Part shown: in pieces, positions 1-11,680 of the stretch
Layout of the letters: the number at the start of each line of letters is the position of its first letter
Position numbering within the stretch: position 1 is the stretch's first letter
From: Allomuricauda sp.
GTDB lineage: Bacteria; Bacteroidota; Bacteroidia; Flavobacteriales; Flavobacteriaceae
Reading direction: 5' to 3'
Assembly: GCA_030148335.1 (NCBI GenBank)
Contig: JASBTQ010000022.1
Span: 1 to 64,000 of the forward strand
Length of the DNA stretch: 64,000 nt
Program-made: the position numbers and the translations under genes
Notes under the pieces: generated by a model
What the model saw: the letters and a program-made list of their open reading frames with translations, nothing else
Told to the model about the DNA's origin: nothing
Database searches by the model: none

Positions 1-1
1 T

Positions 2-643
2 GGATGTAATGCCCAATTATTTAGGGGAGAACACATTTTGTGTGCAGTTTGTCGACATGATGTGCCACTCACCGATCATAACTTTCTGGAAGAAAACGCA
101 GTAGACCGTATGTTTTATGGAAGAATCCCGATAAAAAAGGCTGCATCGTTCATTTTTTTCCCGAAAAATGGATTGGTGAAAAACTTGATCCATTGGTTGA
201 AATACAAAAACCAAGAAGAGATCGGGAGCTTTTTGGGAGATTGGTGTGGAGCCCATCTGCAAAATGATGCTGGCCTCGGACAGATAGATGTGGTGGTCCC
301 TGTTCCACTTCACCCGAAAAAACAGAAAAAAAGAGGCTATAACCAAGTGGCACTTTTTGCCCAAAAAATTGCCAAACACCTACAAGCCGAGTACAGGGAC
401 GACGTGCTCCTGAAAAGCATCAACATAAAATCCCAGACCAAAAAAGACCGTTTTTTGCGTTGGGAAAGTTCTAAGGCAGCTTTTGAGGTGAACCCAAATT
501 GCAAAACCGACTTTAAACGGGTTCTTTTGGTGGACGATGTGATCACCACAGGCTCCACCATGGAATCCTGCACAAGGGCACTTTTGGAACTTGAAGGGGT
601 GGAAGTCTCCCTGTTGAGCATGGCCGTGGTGCAACAGGGTTAA
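2..643 (+). CDS. ComF family protein / phosphoribosyltransferase (5' end truncated by window edge)
   Basis: Frame is open from base 2 (GCNAQLFRGEHILCAVCRHD, ComF-type Cys motif); C-terminal VLLVDDVITTGSTMESC is a PRPP-binding motif. The listed ORF start at 38 is an internal TTG. Confidence 0.9.
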   Translation, partial: GCNAQLFRGEHILCAVCRHDVPLTDHNFLEENAVDRMFYGRIPIKKAASFIFFPKNGLVKNLIHWLKYKNQEEIGSFLGDWCGAHLQNDAGLGQIDVVVPVPLHPKKQKKRGYNQVALFAQKIAKHLQAEYRDDVLLKSINIKSQTKKDRFLRWESSKAAFEVNPNCKTDFKRVLLVDDVITTGSTMESCTRALLELEGVEVSLLSMAVVQQG

Positions 644-708
644 AATTTGTGAATCCCTTGTCCCAGTTTTCAAATTAGTTGTTTCTTTGTCCCACATTGG
701 TTTTAGGC

Positions 709-2328
709 ATGGTGTACTTAAAAAAAGTGTTGGGCTTTCTTTTCTTCGCCTTCATCGTTCTGGCGCTTTGGCAATGTGCCAAAAGAGGATCCCCGAGCGG
801 TGGGCCCAAGGACATAACACCCCCAAAACTGGTGCGCACTGAGCCTGAAAATTTCAGTATCAATTTTAAGGCAAAAAAAATCAGGCTTTATTTTGATGAA
901 CTCATCAAATTGGAAGATGTACAGAACCAACTGGTGGTTTCCCCTCCCTTTAAAAATGCGGCACAGATCATGCCCCAGGGTATTCCGAGCAAGTACATCG
1001 AACTGACCATAAAGGACACGCTTCTGGAAAATACCACCTATACCATCAATTTTGGGCAGAGCATTGTGGACAACAACGAGGGCAACCCCAACCGATTTTT
1101 GACCTATGTTTTCTCCACAGGCGATTATATTGATTCCCTTTCCGTTTCGGGTGCCGTAAAGGATGCCTATGACCGTAAAGCGGAAGAATTCATCAGTGTG
1201 ATGCTCTATGAAATGGACAGCACCTATACCGATTCGACCATCTATAAAAGTCCGCCGCGGTATATTTCCAATTCTGGGGACAGCCTTCCCCTGTTCGAAC
1301 TCAAAAACCTCAAGGCAGGAAAATATGCCCTTGTTGCACTGAAAGATGTGAACAAGAACAATATGTTCAACCAAAATCAGGACAAGATCGGTTTTATCGA
1401 GGACACCATTACCATCCCCACGGACTCCACCTACGTGTTGAACCTTTTCAAGGAAGTCCCCGATTATGCCGCTTCCGTGCCCAGTTATGTGGCCAAGAAC
1501 AAGATCATCTTTGGCTTTCAGGGCGACCACAGGGACATGAAAATCGAACCATTGACCGTTTTGCCCGATTCGGTAAGGACCACCATCCAAAAGGAACGGG
1601 GCAAGGACACCTTAAACTATTGGCTGACCCCCACCGATCTGGACTCCATCATCTTTACCGTGACCAACGATAAGATGAAAATGATCGACACTTTTACCGT
1701 AAAGACCAGAAAATTGCCCTTGGATTCCCTCAAAGTGTCCACGAGTGCCAGTGGAAAGTTCAATCTGGAAGACACATTCAGCCTGCTTGCCAATACGCCC
1801 ATTACCGAAATCGATACAAGCAAGGTAGGGCTCATGGTGAGTGATTCCATTCCGTTATCCTATACCCATACCTTGGACACCTTGGAGAACAAAGTGGATT
1901 TTGATTTTGATGTGGAGCCCAACCAAAAGTACCGTTTCTCCTTTTTGCCCGGTGCCATCAGCGACTTTTTTGGGATGCAGAACGATACGCTGGATTATAG
2001 TTTTTCCACCAGTAGCCTAACGGATTATGGCGTCCTCCGTATGAACCTCGGCGGCGATGTGACCTATCCCGTGATTGTCCAGCTCACCAACGAAAAAGGG
2101 GAAGTGTTGCGCGAGATCATTGCCATGGAGCCCCGAATTTTTGAGTTCAATAGCCTTGAGCCGGCCAATTATGTGGCCCGTGTTATTTTTGACGGGAACG
2201 GAAATGGAAAGTGGGACACGGGAAACTACCTCAACAAAGTACAGCCTGAACGCATCAGTTACTATCCAGGTTTGATCGAGATACGGGCGAATTGGGAAAA
2301 AGAGGAAAATTTTATCCTTTCCAACTAA
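709..2328 (+). CDS. Ig-like (SbsA-type) domain-containing lipoprotein
   Basis: ATG at 709; lipobox LWQCAKRGSPSGGPKD followed by TPPKLVRTEPENFSINFKAKKIRLYFDE, typical of Bacteroidetes Ig-like_5 proteins. Confidence 0.8.
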   Translation: MVYLKKVLGFLFFAFIVLALWQCAKRGSPSGGPKDITPPKLVRTEPENFSINFKAKKIRLYFDELIKLEDVQNQLVVSPPFKNAAQIMPQGIPSKYIELTIKDTLLENTTYTINFGQSIVDNNEGNPNRFLTYVFSTGDYIDSLSVSGAVKDAYDRKAEEFISVMLYEMDSTYTDSTIYKSPPRYISNSGDSLPLFELKNLKAGKYALVALKDVNKNNMFNQNQDKIGFIEDTITIPTDSTYVLNLFKEVPDYAASVPSYVAKNKIIFGFQGDHRDMKIEPLTVLPDSVRTTIQKERGKDTLNYWLTPTDLDSIIFTVTNDKMKMIDTFTVKTRKLPLDSLKVSTSASGKFNLEDTFSLLANTPITEIDTSKVGLMVSDSIPLSYTHTLDTLENKVDFDFDVEPNQKYRFSFLPGAISDFFGMQNDTLDYSFSTSSLTDYGVLRMNLGGDVTYPVIVQLTNEKGEVLREIIAMEPRIFEFNSLEPANYVARVIFDGNGNGKWDTGNYLNKVQPERISYYPGLIEIRANWEKEENFILSN

Positions 2329-3091
2329 AATGGTCCCTATCCTCCAAAAAGCGAAGTTTTTTTCGGGTAGAATCGATATGCTCTTTGTCCAATGCGGCAT
2401 AGAGGATTTCCTCTTCCCCAGAATAAGCTATTCGTTTCCCCAACACATCATAGACGGCCGAATGGCCCGGATATTCATGCTGTAAATGGTCTTGGCCAGT
2501 TCGGTTTACCCCGACACAGTAGACCATGTTCTCGATGGCACGCGCCTTGAGGAGCGTATCCCATGCCTCTATTCTGGGTTTCGGCCAATTGGCCACATAG
2601 ATAAGCACATCATAATCTTCCACATTTCTGGCCCAGACCGGAAAGCGAAGATCATAACAAATCAACGGGCAAATCCTAAAACCCCTGTGCTCTATGATCA
2701 GTTTTTGTTTCCCAGCTTCATATACCTTGTCCTCCCCAGCCAAGGTGAAGGTGTGCTTTTTATCATAGGTACTGTATTTTCCATTGGGTTCCACAAAGAA
2801 GAGGCGATTGAAATAGTTTCCATTTTCCTGAAAGACGATACTCCCCGTTAAAGCCATGTTCTTTTGTTGGGCCAATCGCTGCATCCATTCCACGGTTTTC
2901 TTTCCTTCGGAGGAATCAATCTGCCCTGGTTCCATGGTAAACCCACTGGTGAACATTTCGGGAAGCACGACCAAATCCACATCCTGCGAAATGGCATCAA
3001 TCTTTTCCCCGAACATTTTTCTGTTTTGTTCCGGGTTTTCCCAATGAAGATGGGACTGTATGAGTGCTATGCGGAGGGTTTGCGCCATCAC
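2312..3091 (-). CDS. Nitrilase-family amidohydrolase (omega-amidase-like)
   Basis: Catalytic motifs VVLPEMFTSGF, YDKKHTF, CPLICYDLRFPVWARN. Confidence 0.88.
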   Translation of the reverse strand: MMAQTLRIALIQSHLHWENPEQNRKMFGEKIDAISQDVDLVVLPEMFTSGFTMEPGQIDSSEGKKTVEWMQRLAQQKNMALTGSIVFQENGNYFNRLFFVEPNGKYSTYDKKHTFTLAGEDKVYEAGKQKLIIEHRGFRICPLICYDLRFPVWARNVEDYDVLIYVANWPKPRIEAWDTLLKARAIENMVYCVGVNRTGQDHLQHEYPGHSAVYDVLGKRIAYSGEEEILYAALDKEHIDSTRKKLRFLEDRDHFSWKG

Positions 3092-3564
3092 TTGTTTTCC
3101 AAAAGGTTAACCAATGGCTGTATGCCCTGTTCCTTGGCATGGTCCAAAGCGGATTTCCCTTTGGCATCCTTGATGGAGACATCGGCCCCATGTGCCAAAA
3201 GTAGCTTTGCTATATCTTCCCTATTGAAGGTCACGGCGTAGATCAAACAGGTGGCGCCCATGGCATTTTTGTGGTTCACATTGGCCCCGGCTTGGATCAA
3301 TTGCTTTGCAATGTCCACATAACCCTTGAAACAGACCCCCATCAAGGCAGTGTTGCCGGACCCGTCCTTGGCATCTACTTTGGCGCCTTTTTCCAATAAG
3401 AGTTCCACCACATCCCCATGGCCGTAATATGCGGCCAACAAGAGCGGGGTAGAGCCTCTTTGATCTTGGGTTTCCAAAAATTTGGGAACGGTCTGCAACT
3501 GGGATTCAATGGCATCCACATGGCCGCTTCGGATATGGTTGAAAAAATCTTCGTTACTGCTCAT
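3088..3564 (-). CDS. Ankyrin repeat protein
   Basis: Ankyrin consensus repeats (GSTPLLLAAYYGHGDVVELLLEKGAKVDAKD, GNTALMGVCFKGYVDIAKQLIQAGANVNHKN); start set at MSSNEDFF. Confidence 0.88.
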   Translation of the reverse strand: MSSNEDFFNHIRSGHVDAIESQLQTVPKFLETQDQRGSTPLLLAAYYGHGDVVELLLEKGAKVDAKDGSGNTALMGVCFKGYVDIAKQLIQAGANVNHKNAMGATCLIYAVTFNREDIAKLLLAHGADVSIKDAKGKSALDHAKEQGIQPLVNLLENK

Positions 3565-3587
3565 ACTAGTTTGAAAGTTATAAAAAA

Positions 3588-3617
3588 ACTGCCACAACCT
3601 TGGTCGGTCATGGCAGT
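3588..3617 (-). terminator. Intrinsic terminator-like hairpin between katG and the ankyrin gene
   Basis: ACTGCCA...TGGCAGT stem; on the minus strand it is followed by TTTTTTT. Confidence 0.65.
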
Positions 3618-3666
3618 CTTTTGCAGTTTCTTTTCTTTTTCTATAGACTTATTTCATTTGCCCAAA

Positions 3667-5910
<2,244 letters not shown>

Positions 5911-6161
5911 TTAAATTTTTTGCCAGCCTAAATTTACAAAATTGGCTCTCTTCCGCATAGACAATTCATATTAAAATATTATAAAATCATAGATTAAACC
6001 TATTTTAATGGGTAGTTCCATAGATTTTTCCATTTTGCCTGGATGGACCTCTAATTTGGCGCATTTGACCCCTTAAGAGGTATATATTTACCCTATCTTT
6101 ATATTGGATTACATCGAGCGATCCAAAAACACGATCACACAACCTTAAAAACACTGTAGAA

Positions 6162-6767
6162 ATGAAAAAAATGATTCTACCCATGTTGGCGTTGGCCCTC
6201 TTCAGCTTTAGCACAGATACGGGAAAGCTTACAGAGGAAGAGCGCAGGATGGTAAACCAACATTTGGCCGAAACCCGGGACCACATGTTGGACGTTCTGG
6301 ACGGCCTTACCGATGAACAGCTGAACTTTAAACCAGGTGATGGCTCTTGGTCCATTGCAGAAGGAGTGGAACACCTTGCCATTCTGGAAACCACCTTTAA
6401 AGATTTGGTGCACAAGTCCGTGGCCGATGGCCCCAATCCGGCCTTAAAGGATTCCTTGGTGTTCAAAGACGAGCAGATCATGCCCATGGTAACGGACAGG
6501 AGCAGCAAAGTGAAAACCTCCGAAGCTTTTGAGCCCAGTGGTAAATTCGGTTCCCATGAGGAAACATTGCAAGCTTTTTTGGAGAAGCGCGGCGAACTCA
6601 TGGATTATGTAAAAACCACTGAGGACGACCTGAGAAACCGTTTCAACAGCGATTTCCCATTTGGTACAGTGGATGCATTGCAACTCATTGTATTCACTGC
6701 TGCCCATACCGAACGCCATGTGCTGCAAATGGAGGAGGTCATGGCCCATGCCGATTTTCCCAAATAA
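6162..6767 (+). CDS. DinB family protein (secreted)
   Basis: HLAETRDHMLDVLDGLTDEQLNFKPGDGSWSIAEGVEHLAILE, DinB_2-like; signal peptide. Confidence 0.8.
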   Translation: MKKMILPMLALALFSFSTDTGKLTEEERRMVNQHLAETRDHMLDVLDGLTDEQLNFKPGDGSWSIAEGVEHLAILETTFKDLVHKSVADGPNPALKDSLVFKDEQIMPMVTDRSSKVKTSEAFEPSGKFGSHEETLQAFLEKRGELMDYVKTTEDDLRNRFNSDFPFGTVDALQLIVFTAAHTERHVLQMEEVMAHADFPK

Positions 6768-6805
6768 GCGGCCAAACAATACCATTTCATTAACATTAAT
6801 TGGCA

Positions 6806-6837
6806 AACCCTTTCCACTTCGGAAGGGGTTCGTTTTT
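6806..6837 (+). terminator. Intrinsic terminator
   Basis: AACCCTTTCC-ACTTC-GGAAGGGGTT followed by CGTTTTTT. Confidence 0.6.
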
Positions 6838-6870
6838 TACCTTTGATGAAAACACTAAAATCACAATGCC

Positions 6871-7401
6871 ATGAAAATCGTAAAATCAATTGCACTGGCT
6901 TTGACGTTGTTATTTGACGTGGGTGTCATGGCCCAGAGCAAAAAAGACCAGAAAATAATGGACGATGCCCAAAAGGCCAAACAATCCCTCTTGGCTGCAC
7001 AACCTGGACTGGAAGACTTTTTTGAGGATTCGGCAGGTTATGCCCTCTTCCCCAACGTAGGAAAGGGAGGCTTCATCATTGGCGGGGCCTCCGGAAATGG
7101 GGTGGTATATGAAAACGGTACTGCCGTGGGCATGGCCGACCTTAAAAAATTGAATGTGGGGCTACAGGCCGGTGGACAGGCCATCATCGAGGTCATCTTT
7201 TTTGAGACCGATGAGGATTTGAATCGCTTTAAGGGCGGTGAGTTCCAATTTTCTGCAGAAACCTCCGCAGTGGCCCTTAAATCTGGAGTGGCCTTCAACG
7301 CCAAATATAAGGATGGAGTGGCCGTTTTTGCCCTGCCCAAGGCCGGCTTGATGGCCGATGCCTCGGTAGGCGGACAGAAGTTTGGGTATGAAGCGTTTTA
7401 A
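6871..7401 (+). CDS. SYLF/YSC84 domain lipid-binding protein
   Basis: YALFPNVGKGGFIIGGASGNGVVYENG; QAGGQAIIEVIFF; C-terminal ASVGGQKFGYEAF. Confidence 0.85.
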   Translation: MKIVKSIALALTLLFDVGVMAQSKKDQKIMDDAQKAKQSLLAAQPGLEDFFEDSAGYALFPNVGKGGFIIGGASGNGVVYENGTAVGMADLKKLNVGLQAGGQAIIEVIFFETDEDLNRFKGGEFQFSAETSAVALKSGVAFNAKYKDGVAVFALPKAGLMADASVGGQKFGYEAF

Positions 7402-7418
7402 TATATTTTATCAAAAAG

Positions 7419-7446
7419 AAAGCCCCAAATTTAGGGGCTTTTTTCA
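7419..7446 (+). terminator. Intrinsic terminator
   Basis: AAGCCCC-AAATTTA-GGGGCTTTTTT. Confidence 0.75.
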
Positions 7447-7467
7447 TGTCTTTGTTTTAGAATGAAA

Positions 7468-7920
7468 TCAATTACATGGACCATCACACTCCATGGCATT
7501 ATTGAAATCCTCTTCAGTGAATACAAAATCTTCAGTGAAATCATCAGAATTAATACAATAGTCTATTGGATTTCTTTGGTTTTGGTTGCAACCTTCTTCA
7601 AAAATTGCCATTCTCTCATTACCATAAATGATTACGAGGGAATCATATAAACTACTTCCACTCAAAAAAACCTTAAAACTATATCCGCTAGGTGGCAATC
7701 CGTCCTTAAATACCTTCTCCAGTTTACTATCGATGGCCAAACTGGTGATTTCGGGCGTTACATCTGGAAAATCAGATCTGTAGCTTTTGATCACAATAGG
7801 TCTGCCACTTTTGTTTTCCATGGAATAGTAATAGACATCCCCCTCACCTAAATTTTCCCCACACGCAAAAAACCCAAGATCGATCAGAATAATTAAAAAA
7901 CACTTTTTCCATCTTTTCAT
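7468..7920 (-). CDS. Hypothetical secreted lipoprotein
   Basis: MKRWKKCFLIILIDLGFFACGEN signal/lipobox; start reassigned from the ORF-track start to 7920. Confidence 0.6.
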   Translation of the reverse strand: MKRWKKCFLIILIDLGFFACGENLGEGDVYYYSMENKSGRPIVIKSYRSDFPDVTPEITSLAIDSKLEKVFKDGLPPSGYSFKVFLSGSSLYDSLVIIYGNERMAIFEEGCNQNQRNPIDYCINSDDFTEDFVFTEEDFNNAMECDGPCN

Positions 7921-7939
7921 TTTTAAATCGTTTTGAAAA

Positions 7940-7959
7940 CCAGCCCCTAAAGGGGCTGG
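7940..7959 (-). terminator. Intercistronic hairpin
   Basis: CCAGCCCC-TAAA-GGGGCTGG perfect 8-bp stem between two tandem minus-strand lipoprotein genes; followed by TTTT on the minus strand. Confidence 0.5.
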
Positions 7960-7981
7960 CAGCCATAAATTACAAACTGAA

Positions 7982-8494
7982 TCAATTGCCATTGTCCTCA
8001 TTTGAAACAGTAAATACGATTTCTCCATACATGAAATAATCACCGTCCCTTATGGGTTTATCATATTTTAGAATACTCCAAGAGTCATAATTATAAGGGC
8101 TGTTTATCTCGTTTCCCAAATAACTGGGAGGTCCAATCCATTCTCTTTTCAGTTCATCCCCCACAAACAGTTCAAACTTGCCATAATTATTAATATGGTC
8201 ATAATAGATGCTCACATTTCTTTCAATGATCAATTTTGAATTGCCCTCTTTTACGCCATCGGAAGAAACGGAAGATGTAAAGTTGGCAGCCATTTTGGAG
8301 TTTGCTTTTAATCTAAGTGTGTCTGATTTTTCATCTGTCGAATCCAAGCTATGGTAAACAATAGTTACATCAACATTGGTGGCGTTTTCAAATACTCTTT
8401 GATAGAAATCTATATAAAAGGATTCTTCAGGGTCACAGCTCAGCAAACTAAGGCCAATCAGGATAACTGTAAAATGCATTATCAACTTTTTCAT
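7982..8494 (-). CDS. Hypothetical lipoprotein
   Basis: MKKLIMHFTVILIGLSLLSCDPEE signal/lipobox; overlaps the 3' end of the upstream gene by 47 bp. Confidence 0.65.
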   Translation of the reverse strand: MKKLIMHFTVILIGLSLLSCDPEESFYIDFYQRVFENATNVDVTIVYHSLDSTDEKSDTLRLKANSKMAANFTSSVSSDGVKEGNSKLIIERNVSIYYDHINNYGKFELFVGDELKREWIGPPSYLGNEINSPYNYDSWSILKYDKPIRDGDYFMYGEIVFTVSNEDNGN

Positions 8495-10151
8495 CGTATG
8501 TTGTTTTAGTTTTTAATTCGGCGATTAAATCGGTAAAAGTATCCGTGGTGGATTTTAAACACTCAAATATCTCTTTGGTCGAAACATCAGGTAGATTATC
8601 CACATCTTCTAAAAACCCAGGATTGTACCAATCTTCATCCTTATTAAAATAATTGTTGCTACTTGGAAACTCTTTGTCTGTCAAAACCGCACTAAAATAA
8701 TTACCCCACATTTCGCCTATGCCACAATTGCCTGAATTTGTCCCATGTCCATTCCCATAGGCTCCATAGGTTATAATATAGTTGATATATTTGATCCAAT
8801 ATCCATTGCCCACCTTTTTAAAATGGGAGGCATGGGCCAGTTCATGGAAAGTAGTGGAGAATACCCCATCTGTGCCCTTGCTGCTCCCTGCTCTAATGAG
8901 AATGTCTGGGAGTATGTACTTGTACATTATCCATAATAAATTTGCCGCTACTGTTATGCCATTTGCCTTGGCAAAAAAAGTAGAGACCTTTGAACGGCTG
9001 GTAAATCCGGCATATCCCCATACCCGTCTTAGCATGGGCGCCGATGAATAACCTGTGCCTCCTAGCGCCACTATTCTTAAATTGTTGTGCGGCTGGTCAA
9101 CGCCCATCTGAGAACAATAATTGAAGTACTTTACCGTGGCATTGTTCACAGTGGCCCACCGCCAGCCCACCGAATTGGTGTAAAAATCAAAATTATGGCC
9201 ATATCTACTTCTTTTACCCGCCCTGTACCTTGCCGATGAAATACTTACCAACGAAGGCCAAATTTTAAACCCCTTGGTGTTTTTGAACACCACTGTATAA
9301 TGCACATCCCTTCGGTAACCACGATTTACTTTGTATTGGCCTACAGAGTTTGTCCATCCCTTGGCCCATTTGAACCAGCGTCTGGTTTTTACTTTCACAC
9401 CGACCACGGGGTCAAGTTTGTTTGTTACCGTATTGTGTACCTTCACATACCCCTCGGGTGTTTTTTTGCTTTTGTCCTCTTGCGGACCCAAAGCTTCTTC
9501 AAAATTGCCTGTCAACCGGAGTGCCTCATCCTCCAGATCGAGCAAAAATTGTTTGGAGATTCCCGTCCTGCCTGCAATGGCCGTGGTTTTGGAACCATTT
9601 TCTTCTTCCTCCCCCTCAACATTTGAAGGCTCGATCAGAAACAAGTCTTCCACTTTTTCAAAAGTGATCCCATCTGGAAATTCATAATCCTTGACCACAG
9701 AAGCATAAAGCCATTGACCTTCCTGAATCTGGGTATCCCCATCCACATAATAATCACCTTCCTGTTCAATTTCAACATCCAATGGAATCTCTGATAAATT
9801 GAGTGAATCTGCCAACAGCAATTGCTTTTGTTCGTCATTTTCCACCCAAAACTTCACATAATAGTCCGTTGTGGTAATCTCAGAAGAGTCCTTAAGGATT
9901 TGGGAATCATAACCCTTTTGACCCTTTTCCAACTTCTTAATGAGATTGGCGTAAGCCCTCCTCATATTCACCACTGAATAGGGATTCTCCAACTTTTTGC
10001 CAAGCTTGATCTGTCTTAATGTGTCGGGTTCTTCCATTGCCAATGGAGGAGGGGAATGATTGATTTGCGGTTCCTCCTTTTCGCAGGAAAAAATAACACA
10101 GGCCACAATTACTGTTCTTGCCATAGCCCAATACATTTTTCTTTGTTTCAT
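8448..10151 (-). CDS. Lipoprotein with HExxH metallopeptidase-like motif
   Basis: Lipobox IFSCEKEE; TTFHELAHASHF (HExxH) with downstream GIGEMWGNYFSAVL (possible third ligand Glu). Confidence 0.65.
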   Translation of the reverse strand: MKQRKMYWAMARTVIVACVIFSCEKEEPQINHSPPPLAMEEPDTLRQIKLGKKLENPYSVVNMRRAYANLIKKLEKGQKGYDSQILKDSSEITTTDYYVKFWVENDEQKQLLLADSLNLSEIPLDVEIEQEGDYYVDGDTQIQEGQWLYASVVKDYEFPDGITFEKVEDLFLIEPSNVEGEEEENGSKTTAIAGRTGISKQFLLDLEDEALRLTGNFEEALGPQEDKSKKTPEGYVKVHNTVTNKLDPVVGVKVKTRRWFKWAKGWTNSVGQYKVNRGYRRDVHYTVVFKNTKGFKIWPSLVSISSARYRAGKRSRYGHNFDFYTNSVGWRWATVNNATVKYFNYCSQMGVDQPHNNLRIVALGGTGYSSAPMLRRVWGYAGFTSRSKVSTFFAKANGITVAANLLWIMYKYILPDILIRAGSSKGTDGVFSTTFHELAHASHFKKVGNGYWIKYINYIITYGAYGNGHGTNSGNCGIGEMWGNYFSAVLTDKEFPSSNNYFNKDEDWYNPGFLEDVDNLPDVSTKEIFECLKSTTDTFTDLIAELKTKTTYDEKVDNAFYSYPDWP

Positions 10152-10233
10152 AATAAAAAGATTCTAAGTGTTCTTGGGGTATGCTGCTATACCTGAATAA
10201 GGTAATAAAACACAATGTCAGATCGGGGGCCAA

Positions 10234-10285
10234 TTGACGGATGACCCTTTTGGTTTGGTGGATGTGCATTTTCAATTGACGGATG
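10234..10285. promoter_or_regulatory. Three direct repeats TTGACGGATG/TTGGTGGATG/TTGACGGATG, 21-bp period
   Basis: Copies begin at 10234, 10255 and 10276, upstream of the minus-strand gene starting at 10151. Confidence 0.75.
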
Positions 10286-10308
10286 GAAAATTCTGTGCTA
10301 GGTGTAAG

Positions 10309-11676
10309 TCAATCCCTTACCCCTGGCGTAAAATCCTGTGGGGCGTTTTGGGGCAAATTGATGGTCCCTGCATCCCCGGTATCGTTAAAAATGTTCCATT
10401 CCGAGAAGGTATAGACTGCATTTCCTTCGGTAATGTTGCCATTCCGCACAGCACGGCCATCCTCAAACTCATGGTCGGTGCCGGAACCGTCCTCGCCAAT
10501 CCTTCCAAAGACATCGACCACGGTACCAAAGGGATCCACCAGTTCCAGATTGTCGTCCCCGTTGGAGTCTGCCGGACTGTTCGTGGAGACGCCAAGATCT
10601 GGGGGAAAACCATAGACCAGTTCAAACTCTGGGGCATTTGGGGAAATCACTAGCGTACTATGGGCATCAATGATCAAACCAGACAAATCGATGGTGGAAC
10701 TGGTCTCTGTATTCTCGTTGGTGTACCGCCGAAGTGTCCACAGGTTCAAATCCAAAGGCTCAGGGGCCGAATTGTAGAGTTCCACAAAACGCGCCCCTGC
10801 GTTGTTGTCAGGGTCGGCGAGTTCTGAAATGAAAATTTGGGTGGACGTAAATTCGGTGATGATCTCGGGGCAACGTTCATCTGTCAAAGTTATATCATCC
10901 AAATCCCGTATGATCAATTGTGGTGTTTTGCCGTCCATGACCAACACTCCTGTGACGGTTCCATTGCCATCGGGAAGCCGTTCGGCTTGGAAATCGGCGT
11001 ATCCACTATTGAGCAAAACCAGTTCATTTTCTTCACAATCCTGAAGATGCCTTTCGGTTTCCTCTGCTGAAATCGCATAGGTTTCCCCGAGTTCTCTGTC
11101 CACAACCTCCAATCCTTCCAAACGCACCAAGGTATTGACAGGTACACTATCTATTTCAGAAATGGTGGTAAGGATGGGGTCCACATTCACCTCCTCACAA
11201 GAGCGGAACACGTGCTCCATAACCTTGAGGCTGGGCAACCTCCCCACGGACACATTGCCAAAAGAGGTGAAGGCACTTCCCAACTTGATGGTTTCGCCAC
11301 CTTTTCCAATGTAGAGCCCTTTCAACTTGACCAAAACCTTGCCGTTTGCTGGAAAAAATAGATGGAAATCCCTAAGATCTATTTGGAGCAGTATACCTTG
11401 GGAAGGATTTGTTGGGGTGTCCTGTAAATACATTTCCCCGAAAAAATTCCCTGCCCTGTCCGAAGAAACCACATATCCTTCCACAACTAGGTCTTGATGT
11501 ATCTGAACTGCTCCATCGCCCAACAGGGAATCCAATCCAGCAAAGCTGATGTTGGCTATCAAATCAGAGTTGCAGTTTTCCTTCGGTGCCCCAAAATCCG
11601 TGTTGTCCACACAGGATAAGACAATGATTGTCAAAAAACCTACAATCGTTCCAAACAATATATTTTTCATGGTCAA
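10309..11676 (-). CDS. DUF5689 / lamin-tail-domain lipoprotein
   Basis: LSCVDNTDF lipobox; DLVVEGYVVSSDRAGNFFGEMYLQD (DUF5689-like); IFISELADPDNNAGARFVELYN (lamin tail). Confidence 0.8.
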   Translation of the reverse strand: MTMKNILFGTIVGFLTIIVLSCVDNTDFGAPKENCNSDLIANISFAGLDSLLGDGAVQIHQDLVVEGYVVSSDRAGNFFGEMYLQDTPTNPSQGILLQIDLRDFHLFFPANGKVLVKLKGLYIGKGGETIKLGSAFTSFGNVSVGRLPSLKVMEHVFRSCEEVNVDPILTTISEIDSVPVNTLVRLEGLEVVDRELGETYAISAEETERHLQDCEENELVLLNSGYADFQAERLPDGNGTVTGVLVMDGKTPQLIIRDLDDITLTDERCPEIITEFTSTQIFISELADPDNNAGARFVELYNSAPEPLDLNLWTLRRYTNENTETSSTIDLSGLIIDAHSTLVISPNAPEFELVYGFPPDLGVSTNSPADSNGDDNLELVDPFGTVVDVFGRIGEDGSGTDHEFEDGRAVRNGNITEGNAVYTFSEWNIFNDTGDAGTINLPQNAPQDFTPGVRD

Positions 11677-11680
11677 TGGA

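Noticed and set aside
718-1590. 290-aa minus-strand ORF
   Set aside because: Antisense to the Ig-like lipoprotein gene, low-complexity shadow translation.
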